64,000 nucleotides of DNA from Pararge aegeria (lineage: Eukaryota > Arthropoda > Insecta > Lepidoptera > Nymphalidae): positions 15,857,001-15,921,000 of the forward strand of contig NC_053187.1 of assembly GCF_905163445.1 (NCBI RefSeq), read 5' to 3'. The notes below the pieces were generated by a model, which ran no database searches, was not told the DNA's origin, and was given only the letters and a program-made list of their open reading frames with translations. The translations under genes and the position numbers were made by a program. Numbering within the stretch: the first letter of the stretch is position 1; each line of letters opens with the position of its first letter. Below, in pieces: positions 51,846 through 61,700 of the stretch.

Positions 51846-52619
51846 CATCTACTGCGATCAATTAGTCAGTTTTATTTTAGTAGATAAATATATCTGATTA
51901 CAAATTTTCGTATTTAAGATACCTACCTACGGAATTAAGATAGTTCAATTTCTAATAATCTAATTTAATATTCACAAATTAAAATGATCGTCCTAATAAT
52001 ATCCCTTCATAATAACGACGTCCCACTTTGTGGACAACAAACAATAAACTAATTTGAATAATGAAATGAAATTATAATATTATCACTTGAATTATCTTAA
52101 ATATTCACAACCTTGAAATATGCTATATCGCAAATATCTGGCCGAGCGACGTTTTAGAATTGTAGATTAACTACATATTTAGTTATTTTCTAACCAGTCA
52201 TGGTCAAAGAGCCAATGGAGAATTAAAAGGAGGTATTTGAGAAAATCGAAAGTCCTTTTCGAAATTCTAAACGCTCGATAGCAAAAGATAGCTATTTTAA
52301 TAGAAGTTTGAGATATTTCTACCGAATTAGTCCAACTAATATAAAAAAAATGGCTAAGCGCAGAAGAACATTACAAGTGTGCCGATTCAATATGTATAAA
52401 ACAGTAAAATTAATGGTTGTATTAAATAACTTGTCAACCAAGGGACTCCAGCCACCTGCCAGTTACTCGTGTCACTCACAAATGATCCAAGCACATCCGT
52501 CTGATATAAAAGCCTAGTCTAGCTTAGGTTATTGGACATCACACCATATTGGCCACCTACACAGACCAAGGTATAGGCCACAGGTAGATACTTTCTACAC
52601 GTAGTTACATCAACACCGT
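51846..52619. other. noncoding stretch
   Basis: Nothing recognised. Frame 52308-52517 (plus) has no domain. Confidence 0.35.
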
Positions 52620-52805
52620 CTACAAATATTTTTATATAAGTGACTTTTGCTTTAACGGTGAGGAAAAAGATCGTAAGGAAAACTGCATGTCTTATATGTC
52701 TAAAGGGGTGAAGTAAAACAATACGCATTTGGCTAGCGTGCTGGACTACAGAGGTAACCCCCCTCTTTCTGAGACCTGCAGGCCGATTCTGTAGATGAGT
52801 TGACA
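52620..52805 (+). mobile_element. SINE-B, old copy without head
   Basis: GACTTTTGCTTTAACGGTGA, GATCGTAAGGAAAACTGCAT and GGCTAGCGTGCTGGACTACA. High divergence. Confidence 0.55.
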
Positions 52806-53311
52806 CCCAATTTAGCTAGCCACTATGGAAAGCTGCTCCCATATTTTTATTCTGATATTTATGTTCAACTGAGTTCAACTCTTAATACGTAATATATTAT
52901 AAGGGATGTTTAGGATAGAAATTTTCTACAGTGTCTAGCTAAATTAGGGGCCAATTAAGATACAGAATAGCCGGCCGCGACATGTACCCCATAATGGGTA
53001 TCGACCACGATACTCAAAAAGACGGTTATGCGTATATTTATAGCTTACGCACACAGAACACTCTACCAGCTCTCGGACTGTTATTGTTAATGGTGTTACT
53101 TGCCGTATTATAATCATTGTAATTACTGAACTAGATAATCAAGTCATTCTACTTGAACATTCCAGGTTATTATCGTCTAGTTTGCCCTAACAAGTAGTCC
53201 TAATTGGACGCAGTTAGAGGCCCCCACGCAAATAATATTGCCTGTGTAAAAAAATAATAAAAGTTATTATTATTATTAATATGAAGCTGTGTTAAGCTTC
53301 TTAATATAGCC
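52806..53311. other. noncoding stretch
   Basis: Nothing recognised. Confidence 0.35.
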
Positions 53312-53363
53312 TCCTACCATCCTAGACTGTATCATCACTTACCACCAATTATGTTGCAACCTC
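53312..53363 (+). mobile_element. SINE-C fragment
   Basis: TACCATCCTAGACTGTATCA and TCACTTACCACC. Confidence 0.5.
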
Positions 53364-53544
53364 AGGCAGATTAGTGGCAGACGAAACAGAAATGCGACCA
53401 AAAAAATATTTTCAAGCATTCTAGCTTAGAATTACAGAATGCAAAATTTTGCCGATTTTTGGTCTCAGACTTAGATTAGAAGCAGACGGAATATTCTGGG
53501 GACGGGATGCCACATTTTCATGGCAATAGGTATTTTTTATTTAG

Positions 53545-53640
53545 AATACTTTATTGCACAAACTTAGAAACAATACAAGAAACACACAAGAAAAGAAAAA
53601 AAATACTTACGTTAAATAAAAACAATTAAAAAATAAAATA
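53545..53640 (-). mobile_element. probable non-LTR tail
   Basis: ATACTTTATTGCACAAACTT then A-rich runs, looking like the inverse of a GTGCAATAAAGTAT polyadenylation-type LINE end. No body recognised. Confidence 0.45.
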
Positions 53641-53823
53641 AAAATAGGTATGTACATTTCACTGACTAAGCGTATGAAAAAAATAAGTACCTAGTTCCAT
53701 TTTTATCCGCAATATAGCGAGGCTTTTTATTTTCCTTCGCAGGTTTTACATTCTATTAAAGCTTACATTTTCATATTTTATTTTGAAGGAGATTTGTAAT
53801 TTTATTGTATTTATGGTAGTTCG

Positions 53824-53943
53824 TTTTTCGGATGGACACTTGCCGATAACCTGAGGGGTTGCTACAGCGTCAACGGGGGGAGTGGGGAAAGCGCGAGAGC
53901 ACGCCATAAGAACAGCCTCAAAGCTCGACGTCATCGGGGAGAA
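53824..53943 (+). repeat. repeat H copy 2
   Basis: TTTTTCGGATGGACACTTGC, GGGGTTGCTACAGCGTCAAC, AAGCTCGACGTCATCGGGGA. About 85-90 percent like 7625-7747 by eye. Confidence 0.62.
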
Positions 53944-54240
53944 TTTTTGGACTCGATTGTCTATCTACATTCTACATTAGTCTGTGGTCTTGACGTAGAT
54001 TAATGCTGCCGGAAACATGACTCAAACTATGCTCTAGAAAAAAAATGCAAACTGTTACAATAACATTTCACTCTTACCGATATCAGGTTGAGCGTCTAAA
54101 GATATAAGTGTTGCTAGGAGCTGCGCAGATGTAGACTTTATGTAACCAATATATTTTTATATAGAAGAATAAATTGATGAATTTTATCTGGTGAGAGCAA
54201 GCGTCAGGTTACAACCAGTTACGATTCCAGTTACCTTAAA

Positions 54241-54496
54241 TGAATAAATATGCTACGACAATACACACATCGCCATCTAAACCCAAAGTAAGCGTAGCTT
54301 GTGTTATGGGTACTAAGATAGCTGATGAATATTTTTTTATGAATAATATACATAAATACTTATAATATAGAGATGAACACCCAGACACCGAAAAACATTC
54401 ATATTCATCACACAAACATTTTCCAGTTGTGGGAATCGAAACCACGGCCATGGACTCAGAAAGCACTCGCTGCCCATTGCGCCAGTCGGCCGTCAA
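54241..54496 (-). mobile_element. SINE-A, full length
   Basis: TGCTACGACAATACACACAT to CGCCAGTCGGCCGTC. Inverted B-box GGGAATCGAAACCACGG has one substitution and a short deletion near the A-box. Confidence 0.88.
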
Positions 54497-54984
54497 ACTT
54501 GTAGTGAAATACAAAAAAAAATATTTTTCTTATTTCGTGCTTCGTAAACAGTTAAGTGATAATCCATGTAAGATGATTTATGTTTAATCAACATGATCAG
54601 TCGAATCTGGAAGTGGAAGACAATCCTGTGATTTAAATCCTTGTTTTTCTTAAATTGTTATAATAAAGCAGTTAGGTCACATACCTATTTAACACACTGA
54701 TTAGAGATTAAATTCTTTAACAATACACGCGTAGTGAAAACACGTGCAAACCACGTTGTGTTTAAAATCCGCGAGGTTATTTACATTCTTAAATAACGAA
54801 GAGAATTCTCGAATTCTTATCTACCGAATATGCACAGACTAAGTGAAAAAGATTAATGAGAATATCTTTACAAATATTTTACTGCGATAGTTTTATCACC
54901 GTAACATATTTGTAAAGTAATGCGCCAGGGAGGTCAACGAACTATGACAGGCATATTGTACAACCTTCATGAGGGTTATGAAAT
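54497..54984. other. noncoding stretch
   Basis: Nothing recognised. Confidence 0.35.
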
Positions 54985-55325
54985 TTTAGCTTGATTAGCA
55001 GGATAATTTGTATGGTGTAATTTATAATTTCTTTAATCCGTATACTCCACACCAAACAGATCTTCGGTAATGTACCATTTTCGCTCCGAAACCGGAGCAT
55101 CCTAAAGAGATGAATATAAAGTCAATATCTCCAGAGGATGCTCCGGTTTCGGAGCGAAACGTGTGTAGAGGGTACATTACCGAAGATCTGTTTGGTGTGC
55201 AGTATAAGGATTGAAGAAATTATAAATTACACTCAAAAAAATTCTCCTGCTTTTCGCGGAGTATAGCAAATTAAGCTTAATTTTCGTAATATCATGGATT
55301 TCCGCAAAGTAACGCCTGCTTCTAT
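54985..55325. repeat. repeat I copy 2, long inverted duplication
   Basis: The left arm (about 55011-55097) is an inverted copy of the right arm (about 55136-55240). Both contain GATGCTCCGGTTTCGGAGCG or its complement, GAAGATCTGTTTGGTGTG and AAATTATAAATTACAC. The left arm lacks a ~12-bp GTGTGTAGAGG segment. Ends with CGCAAAGTAACGCCTGCTTC. Confidence 0.82.
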
Positions 55326-55330
55326 CCAAT

Positions 55331-55577
55331 GACGGCCGAGTGGCGCAGTGGGCGCCCTACTTTCTGAGTCCAAGGCCGTGGGTTCGATTCCCACAACTGA
55401 AAAATGTTTGTGTGATGAACATGATTGTTTTTCAGTGACTGGGTGTTTATCTGTATATTATAAGTATTTATGTGTATTATATTCATAAAAAAATATTCAT
55501 CAGCTATCTTAGAACCCATAACACAAGCTACGCTTACTTTGGGGCTAGATGGCGATGTGTGTATTGTCGTATATTTT
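55331..55577 (+). mobile_element. SINE-A adjoining repeat I
   Basis: GACGGCCGAGTGGCGCAGTG, GGTTCGATTCCCACAACTG, GCTACGCTTACTTTGGGGCT. Inserted within a few bases of the repeat I end. Confidence 0.88.
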
Positions 55578-55962
55578 ATCTTCATCAGGGTGTTTTCAAG
55601 TGACTGCTTATGAGAATCTGTGGTTAGCTATTCAGTACGCAATAAACTGGCTTCTCTTTTACCGCAGAGCACTTCGTCTATCTTCAGTCTGTGAATAACA
55701 TAAACATTGCAAAAAAATGTGCGAACGTACTCTGGAGTACTTCGGAGACAGCGCGCGCGCACGTAGATAAAAATCGAAATAGATTTGGCTAAGCGCCGCA
55801 TAGCACCAAACAATGTCAGAAACTGGGTCGACAATCTGTTTACACTGACTAAAATGCGAACGCCCGAACGGAGTAGATACAATAGAAGTTTTGTCTTACA
55901 TGTTCTATGAGCTATAACCCTGAAAGTTGATCTACAAATAAGAATGAAATAAAAGCTGAAAA
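55578..55962. other. noncoding stretch with a 139-codon frame
   Basis: The minus-strand frame 55628-56047 is long but runs through a recognisable repeat at its start and has no domain. GC-rich CAGCGCGCGCGCACG near 55750. Confidence 0.4.
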
Positions 55963-56190
55963 GTTTGTTTGTTGTCTTGAACGCGACGATCTCAGGAACT
56001 ACTGGTCCGATTTGAAAAATTCTTTCAGTGTTGGATGTCCCGTTCAAAATTCATTTAATTCAAGTAAGCTTACTTTATAAGCACTTTTGAAACGTTAAGT
56101 ATATCTGTTTGTTGTTACTCTGCCATTTATCGAGGAAGGCTATAGGCTAAATATCGTCACGGTAAGAAAAATAGGCACCTATGAAGGGGG
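55963..56190 (+). repeat. interspersed repeat interrupted by a LINE-1 end
   Basis: GTTGTCTTGAACGCGACGAT, AGGAACTACTGGTCCGATTT, CAGTGTTGGATG, then after the interruption ATTTATCGAGGAAGGCTATA and TATCGTCACGGTAAG. These phrases belong to a common lepidopteran repeat (general knowledge). Confidence 0.55.
56042..56124 (-). mobile_element. LINE-1 3' fragment, nested
   Basis: TTCAAAATTCATTTAATTCA, AAGTAAGCTTACTTTATAAG and GAAACGTTAAGTATATCTGT match the inverted LINE-1 tail. It splits the host repeat. Confidence 0.75.
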
Positions 56191-56523
56191 AAAGGGGGAA
56201 AGGGGGGCTTTTCCTATTGAGAGATTCCTGCGAAGCTCCGTAAACGGTTAAAGTTTCTATAAAATCATGTATCACAAAGTTGTTCCCCTTTAAGTTCTAA
56301 AAAAAAGTCCGCGACAGCATATTATCTCTATTTTTTTAGGTTAAATGCACTGCACACAATAATGACTGAATGAGGATCTGTATGTTCTGAATTCGATGGC
56401 TCAGAATAATCAATAGAATAACGATCAATAGGAAAGTGCAGTCAATGCACAATCCAATGATATATTATCAAAATTTTTAAGATGAATAATGGTTAAGACT
56501 TTACAATGAATAATTAATTGTTG
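56191..56523. other. noncoding stretch
   Basis: 56343-56390 (AATGCACTGCACACAATAAT) is shared with 36405-36450. G-rich run near 56186-56210. Confidence 0.4.
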
Positions 56524-56690
56524 TTGTCATTGTAAAGTCAACATCTCCTGAGGATGCTCCGGTTTCGGAGCGAAACGTACGTAGAGGGTTTATTGCCGAA
56601 GATCTGTTTGGTGTGGAGTATAAGGATTGAAGAAATTTAAAATTACACCACACAGATTCTCCTGCTTTTCGCGGAGTATAGCAAATTAAT
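56524..56690 (+). repeat. repeat I copy 3, single-arm form
   Basis: GATGCTCCGGTTTCGGAGCG, GAAGATCTGTTTGGTGTGGA and CTCCTGCTTTTCGCGGAGTA. It has no inverted partner, so it shows the simple form of the family. Confidence 0.75.
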
Positions 56691-56696
56691 ATTTTT

Positions 56697-56738
56697 AAAA
56701 TTATTAAATTAAAATTATTAAATTAAAATTATTAAATT
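56697..56738. repeat. 3 x 14-bp perfect tandem repeat
   Basis: AAAATTATTAAATT repeated exactly three times. Confidence 0.93.
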
Positions 56739-57144
56739 AATACAGTGATTTTATTATATAGGTACTAATTATATTAATATTAATTCCTTAACAATTTCGG
56801 TTAATGTTATCGTTTATGTATAACTAAGTTGTGGAAATTTCAATGGTTTATATGTAACAGTACTGTTTGTTTCCCTTGAAAAGCTTATAAATAAATTATT
56901 AAAATAAATACCTACATATTAGTCTTCAACAGTCTACTGTTCGACTAAAGGGTTTTTCCATAATAACCACGCTGCGCTGCTCCGGCGAGCTGGTGATCTT
57001 AGTAGATGGTAGTAGTAGCACAGAAGACGCTGTTGCCCGGTCTCTGTTATATTCCCTCGTACGAAACGTGGGTAGAGGAGGTGTATAAGTGTGTGTGTGT
57101 GTGTGTGATACCAACACATACACACTTATACACATAATAAATTG
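56739..57144. other. noncoding stretch with (GT)9
   Basis: A (GT)9 run lies at about 57090-57107, followed by ACACATACACACTTATACAC. No coding signal. Confidence 0.5.
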
Positions 57145-57417
57145 AATAAATAAATAAATAATAAATAAATATACTACGACAATACACACATCGTCATCTA
57201 GCCCCAAAGTAAGCTTAGCTTGTGTTATGGGTACTAAGACGACTGATGAATATTTTTATGAATAATATACATAAATACTTAGAATATATGTATAAACACC
57301 CAGACACTGAAAAATATTCACGCTCATCACACAAACATTTTCCAGTTGTGGGAATCGAACCCACGGCCTTGGACTCAGAAAGCAGGGTCGCTGCAAACTG
57401 CGCCAATCGGCCGTCAA
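57145..57417 (-). mobile_element. SINE-A, full length
   Basis: AATAAATAAATATACTACGA to CGCCAATCGGCCGTCAAA, with intact inverted B-box GGGAATCGAACCCACGG. Confidence 0.9.
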
Positions 57418-57482
57418 ATGTTGATAATGTCAACTTCTATTTATATTTTCTCTCTGTTTTTTCACTAATCTCCATACATACC

Positions 57483-57985
57483 GACCCCCAAGACACGGGG
57501 TATTCTAGTTTGGGGGTCCAGGTAGGGTTGCCAGATCGATTCTTCCTGTTATTGGGATCAATAACCGATTTTTCGGGATTTTAGGGCTTTGGTCGGCAGA
57601 AAAAAAAAATAAGTTAATAATTATACATAATATATTAAGTAAACAAACATATTTTTGCAAAGCACTGTAGTTATAAAAAAAAAACATAGTAGGTATTTGT
57701 GACACATAAGATAAGAATTGAATGAGCATGTTTATTGTTTTGTTCTTACCATAAGAATTTGTAATATTTTTTTGTGTGTTGTTTGCAAGTTTCGTTTGAC
57801 GAAAATGTGAACTTAAAATTATCGAACTTGTTTTTCGGGAGATTATTTGCTTTGTCGGGAGTCATACAAAAATACAAAAATTCGGGAGAATCCCGCCAAT
57901 TCCCGACCGTCTGGCAACCCTAGGTCCAGGGTAATTTAAGAAAAAAACATTGTACATTTAGGCAATTAAAAACTATTATTATTTT
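57483..57985 (+). repeat. repeat K copy 2, split by a hAT element
   Basis: GACCCCCAAGACACGGGGTA and TTTGGGGGTCCAGG before the insertion, then GGTCCAGGGTAATTTAAGAA and AAAAACTATTATTATTTTA after it. Rejoined, it equals 39030-39135. Confidence 0.82.
57523..57922. mobile_element. 400-bp hAT-type non-autonomous element
   Basis: 13-bp perfect inverted ends TAGGGTTGCCAGA. Flanked by GGTCCAGG on both sides (57515-57522 and 57923-57930), an 8-bp duplication of a site known from the empty copy at 39030. Internal CGGGAGAATCCCG-type self-complementary blocks. No ORF of note. Confidence 0.93.
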
Positions 57986-58078
57986 ACCCCTCTTTAAGCG
58001 CTTATGCTTAAAAACCCCCCATTTTAGTGATTAAGTTCCCTATAAGCCACATATTTTTTTGACGACCTTCCTTGCACA

Positions 58079-58332
58079 GCGGTGGTGTAGATTTAAGCTG
58101 GATGCCCCAGTTTCGATGCCCAGCAGGGGCAATTTGGGAATTTATTATTTCGGAATTTTCTGGTCTGTTGGGAGGCTTCTGCCGTGGCTAGTTACCACAC
58201 TACCAACAAAGACGTAACCGCTAATCAATTTAGCGTTCCGGTACGACGTCATGTAGAAACCGATCAGGTTAGCCTAGTACTAACTTAGACTGCATCATGA
58301 CTTACCGCCAGTGAGATTGCAGTCAGGAGAAA
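58079..58332 (+). mobile_element. SINE-C reference copy
   Basis: tRNA-like head GCGGTGGTGTAGATTTAAGC with CCCAGTTTCGATGCCCAG, then GGTCTGTTGGGAGGCTTC, GTGGCTAGTTACCACACTAC, CTTAGACTGCATCATGACTT and GTGAGATTGCAGTC. The most complete of about 13 SINE-C pieces here. It sets the orientation used for the others. Confidence 0.8.
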
Positions 58333-58654
58333 AAAAGAAATATAGTTTTAGAGTTTTCCCTAAAAGGTGTTCATTGTTTTTGGTGGCGAAAATTCACTGC
58401 GGCTGTTCAATACCACTTGAATTATTTATAACCCTACTTCAAGTTTTCTCCAATCGTATTTCCTACTCAATATATTAATTAAAATAGTAAGTGTATTGCG
58501 GAAGACTCGTTAAAAAAACATTGCGTCTGGATTATTCGGTGAAACATCGAATGTTTCGTGGTTGTCAGTGACCTTGCGACGCCATCTTTACTTCCTCAAT
58601 TGATCACCACCTACGAACTGCGCGCGGTTACGAGTACGTCGCTTTTTGGTATAT
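58333..58654. other. noncoding stretch
   Basis: Nothing recognised. Confidence 0.35.
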
Positions 58655-58725
58655 TTTAAGGGCCTTATAAAATAAAGGTAACATAAAGTCGGAATGGTAT
58701 GTTATAGTTTCTCACACTTCAACTT
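58655..58725 (+). repeat. single diverged copy of the 177-bp array unit
   Basis: GGCCTTATAAAATAAAGGTA, CATAAAGTCGGAATGGTATG and TCTCACACTTCAACTT match the middle of the tandem unit that begins 0.9 kb downstream. Confidence 0.75.
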
Positions 58726-58922
58726 AGAGCACCTTTTTATTGTCGAAGTGGTAGAGATGGAGTTGGCTGGAGATGTTTGCAGTGTTGTGAGTTTACTGGT
58801 CGCATCCTAATAAAATCTGGGGATTAAAAATAATTAGAATTAACATGAGTTTAAAAAGTTTAAAAAGTCTATCTTATACCTTATTTTGCTAAGAATGACT
58901 ATCTAGGTGAAGCTAGCCTAGG

Positions 58923-58973
58923 TGAAGCGGTGATAGCCTGGTGGGTACGAACCTATAAACTCACACCTTTAAG
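58923..58973 (+). mobile_element. SINE-B head fragment
   Basis: TGAAGCGGTGATAGCCTGGT. The body is lost right after the head. Confidence 0.55.
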
Positions 58974-58996
58974 ATTGTTGTTAATTTATATACTTT

Positions 58997-59148
58997 ACTA
59001 GCGGACCCCAGCGCCATCTGTCGGGCTAATTTGTGAAGCTAAACCATCCAGGGTGCCACCCAAACGTATACCAAAAAATTCATTAAAATCGGTCCAGCCG
59101 TTTTGGAGGAGTTTAGTGACATACACACGCACACAAGAAATATATGTG
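58997..59148 (-). mobile_element. RTE-like repeat end
   Basis: ACTAGCGGACCCCAGCGCCA, GGTGCCACCCAAACGTATAC and AAAATCGGTCCAGCCGTTTT. A widespread insect RTE 3'-end type. Confidence 0.6.
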
Positions 59149-59159
59149 TAAAAAAATCT

Positions 59160-59320
59160 ATACTCGATAAGGCAGGAATGATGTTAATATAAATTTCCAA
59201 ACATTATCTTCAGCCGATTTCTCTTATTGACAAATTTGATGTTCAATAGGTACCCGATTATTATGCTCTAATAAAAATAATAGTTTAACAAAAACTAAAG
59301 ATCACGTTAATATAAATAAA
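59160..59320 (+). repeat. repeat L copy 3, middle part
   Basis: CTCGATAAGGCAGGAATGAT, AGCCGATTTCTCTTATTGAC and GCTCTAATAAAAATAATAGT shared with copies 1 and 2. A short (TGAAA)n run follows at 59345-59382. Confidence 0.6.
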
Positions 59321-59404
59321 CTATATTAAATTGACAAATGTTAAAATGAAATGAAAAAAATTGAAATGAAATGAAATGAACAATTCCGGAATAATTATAG
59401 TAAC

Positions 59405-59602
59405 AGTAGAGCTTTTTGTGACAGAGCTCATCCGGGGAAGTATTACCGCCAAGCTTATTTCTGCCGCTAAGCAGCATTTTTGCAATGCTGTGTTCCGATC
59501 TGAAGGGCGTGGCTGCCGGTGTAATTACAGGCACATGAGTTTTAACACCTACACCTCAGGTTGATGGGACACAGGGCAACTCTTTGCAAATTGCATGACG
59601 TG
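59405..59602 (+). repeat. repeat J copy feeding into a tandem array
   Basis: AGTAGAGCTTTTTGTGACAG, CTGCCGCTAAGCAGCATTTT, GGGCGTGGCTGCCGGTGTAA and ACACCTACACCTCAGGTTGA. The family continues with TTCCTTGCATGACCTGAGAA, which is the first base block of the array. Confidence 0.72.
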
Positions 59603-60190
59603 TTCCTTGCATGACCTGAGAAGTGTTGCTGTGTTTATAGGTCTTATTTTAAAAGCCTTATTAAAACACGTAGCGTAAAGTCGGAATGGAATGTTGTATT
59701 TTCTCACATTTCAACTGACACACTGCATAACTATCCCGACGTTATGCCACCACCATTAATAATGCCCTAAGTAAGTAAGTTCCTTGCGTGACCAGATAAG
59801 TTTTGCTGTATTTATAGGCCTTATTTTAAAAGCCTTATTAAAACACGTAGCATAAAGTCGGAATTGTATGTTGTGTTTTCTCACACTTCAACTGACACAC
59901 TGCATAACTATTCCGACGTTATGCCACCACCATTAATAATGCCCTAAGAAAGTAAGTTCCTTGCGTGACCCGATAAGTTTGCTGTATTTATAGGCCTTAT
60001 TTTAAAAGCCTTATTAAAACACGTAGCATAAAGTCGGAATGGTATGTTGTATTTTCTCACACTTCAACTGACACACTGCATAACTATTCCGACGTTATGC
60101 CACCACCATTAATAATGCCCTAAGTAAGTAAGTTCCTTGCATGACCAGAGAAGTGTTGCTGTTTTTATAGTCGATGGTTTTCGACCTACC
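59603..60190. repeat. tandem array, 177-bp unit, 3.3 copies
   Basis: TTCCTTGC marks unit starts at 59603, 59780, 59957 and 60133 (periods 177, 177, 176). Each unit contains TTTATAGG.CTTATTTTAAAA, CATAAAGTCGGAATGGTATG, ACTGACACACTGCATAACTA and ACGTTATGCCACCACCATTA. Units are over 95 percent alike by eye. The repeat J sequence resumes after the last unit (TCGATGGTTTTCGACCTACC at 60171). Confidence 0.92.
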
Positions 60191-60225
60191 ACCAGTGCCG
60201 TGAAGTGGGCTATCTGCTGGGTCCA

Positions 60226-60606
60226 TCAATTAATAATTATATAAAAAAAAAGCGTAGATAGCGTCTTCAATGGAAAGTTTTAGTCTCGCAAGTCTACAGA
60301 CTGTAAAGAGACACTTAGCTTTAGACGTGTTGACGAACTAGTTCAACCATATTGCAACTTGCAAGCGACAAAAAATATTGTGAAATTTGGGTTAAACGTA
60401 GGAATAGATGTTTGTTGCGTCATCATCGTTATGAGTTGCCCTAAGTGGAAAATTATTTAAAACTTTATAGGTAGTTTACTGGTCCATAGTAAATGGATTC
60501 CGGAAGTCCAGCTAATAGCTTGTAAGCACCTCTGACATCGCTTACTCCGCATTATAAGAACTCCTAATAGTTATTCGCGTTACAGCCTGCGGCGTGATAA
60601 CAGAGT
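60226..60606. other. noncoding stretch
   Basis: Nothing recognised. Confidence 0.35.
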
Positions 60607-60780
60607 CATCATCATCATCATCTCATTACCGGCCAACTACAGGTCTCCTCCGAGAATGAGAAAGGTTTAAGGATCTGGCCAAGTGTGGATTGGTACACTT
60701 CACACGCCCTTGAGAACGTAATGGAGAACTCTCAGGCATGCAGGTTTCCCCACGATGTTTTCCTTCGCCGTTTAAACCAA
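60607..60780 (-). mobile_element. SINE-B, head missing
   Basis: ATCATCATCATCTCATTACC, GGCCAACTACAGGTCTCCTC and GAACTCTCAGGCATGCAGGT. Confidence 0.78.
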
Positions 60781-60879
60781 GTTATATTTAAATAATAGTA
60801 TAAATATATGATAATAGAGTGGCAATACAGCAAAGATGCCCGAAATAAACTGTGAAGATTTAAATGCCTCGGATCAATG

Positions 60880-61035
60880 GCGTACATACCCGCAGTATGT
60901 AGGGTATGCAGATGATATAAAATGACGAAAATCTCAAGAACGAGCTATAAATACTAGGTAGGGTTTTTTAAAACTCTTGCAATGCCTATCCTTAACGTTT
61001 TTATCACTTGTACTGGAGATTTTCTTCATTATATA
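60880..61035. mobile_element. MITE-h long form, right end lost
   Basis: CAATGGCGTACATACC start, GATGATATAAAATGACGAAA, GCAATGCCTATCCTTAACGT and TACTGGAGATTTTCTTCATT, as in 42570-42762, but it stops before the right inverted end. A LINE-2-like tail begins there. Confidence 0.75.
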
Positions 61036-61105
61036 AATGTAAATTCAAAAATGTTTTATCCATGTAGACGTTATTACAATTATGAAGCGTTCATACATTG
61101 GAGGC
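61036..61105 (-). mobile_element. LINE-2-like tail fragment
   Basis: GTAAATTCAAAAATGTTTTA, TCCATGTAGACGTTATTACA and GAAGCGTTCATACATTG. Confidence 0.55.
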
Positions 61106-61270
61106 GAAGGAGCTCGGTGCTGAGTTCAGACCCGACAAAGCACTTATTGATAAACACAAGAGGCGGGAGGGTTATCATCTTGATCATTTTAAACCTACTA
61201 CAGGACATGCAAACTTCACCGTTGCTGAGTATTGGCCGGTGGACAAGTAATTTTATCCCTTATTATTTCA

Positions 61271-61521
61271 TATACTACGACAATACACACACCGCCATTT
61301 AGCCCCAAAGTAAGCGTAGCTTGTGTTATGGGTACTGAGATAGCTGATGAATATTTTTTTATGAATATAATACACATAAATACTTATAATATACAGATAA
61401 ACACCCAGATACTGAAAAACATTCATGTTTATCAAACAAACATTTTCCAGTTGTGGGAATCGAACCCACGGCCTTGGACTCAGAAAGCAGGTTTGCTGCC
61501 CACTGCGCCACTCGGCCGTCA
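61271..61521 (-). mobile_element. SINE-A, full length
   Basis: TATACTACGACAATACACAC to CGCCACTCGGCCGTC, with inverted B-box GGGAATCGAACCCACGG. Two frames (61232-61552 plus, 61268-61522 minus) lie across it and are not proteins. Confidence 0.9.
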
Positions 61522-61639
61522 AGCTCGGCCGACGGCTTGTAAGTGGATATAATAAAGGGATTAAATGCTGGTCACCTGCCTTTGCTAGTCTCGATGTAAC
61601 AGTTAATCAGAATATTAATAATAGATACAAAGTCATAGT

Positions 61640-61700
61640 GATAGTCAAACATATCTTTATTCAAGTAGGCACTAGTTCATTCAAGTAGTTCCTAGGCCTA
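61640..61700 (-). mobile_element. LINE tail fragment
   Basis: TCAAACATATCTTTATTCAA then GTAGGCACTAGTTC, an inverted LINE-1/LINE-2-type end. Body not identified. Confidence 0.45.

Noticed and set aside
55628..56047. 139-codon minus-strand ORF, the longest besides the LINE-1 remnant
   Set aside because: It overlaps a common interspersed repeat, has no domain and no supporting gene structure.
59603..60190. CRISPR-like array
   Set aside because: The units are directly abutting 177-bp repeats without unique spacers, in a eukaryotic context.
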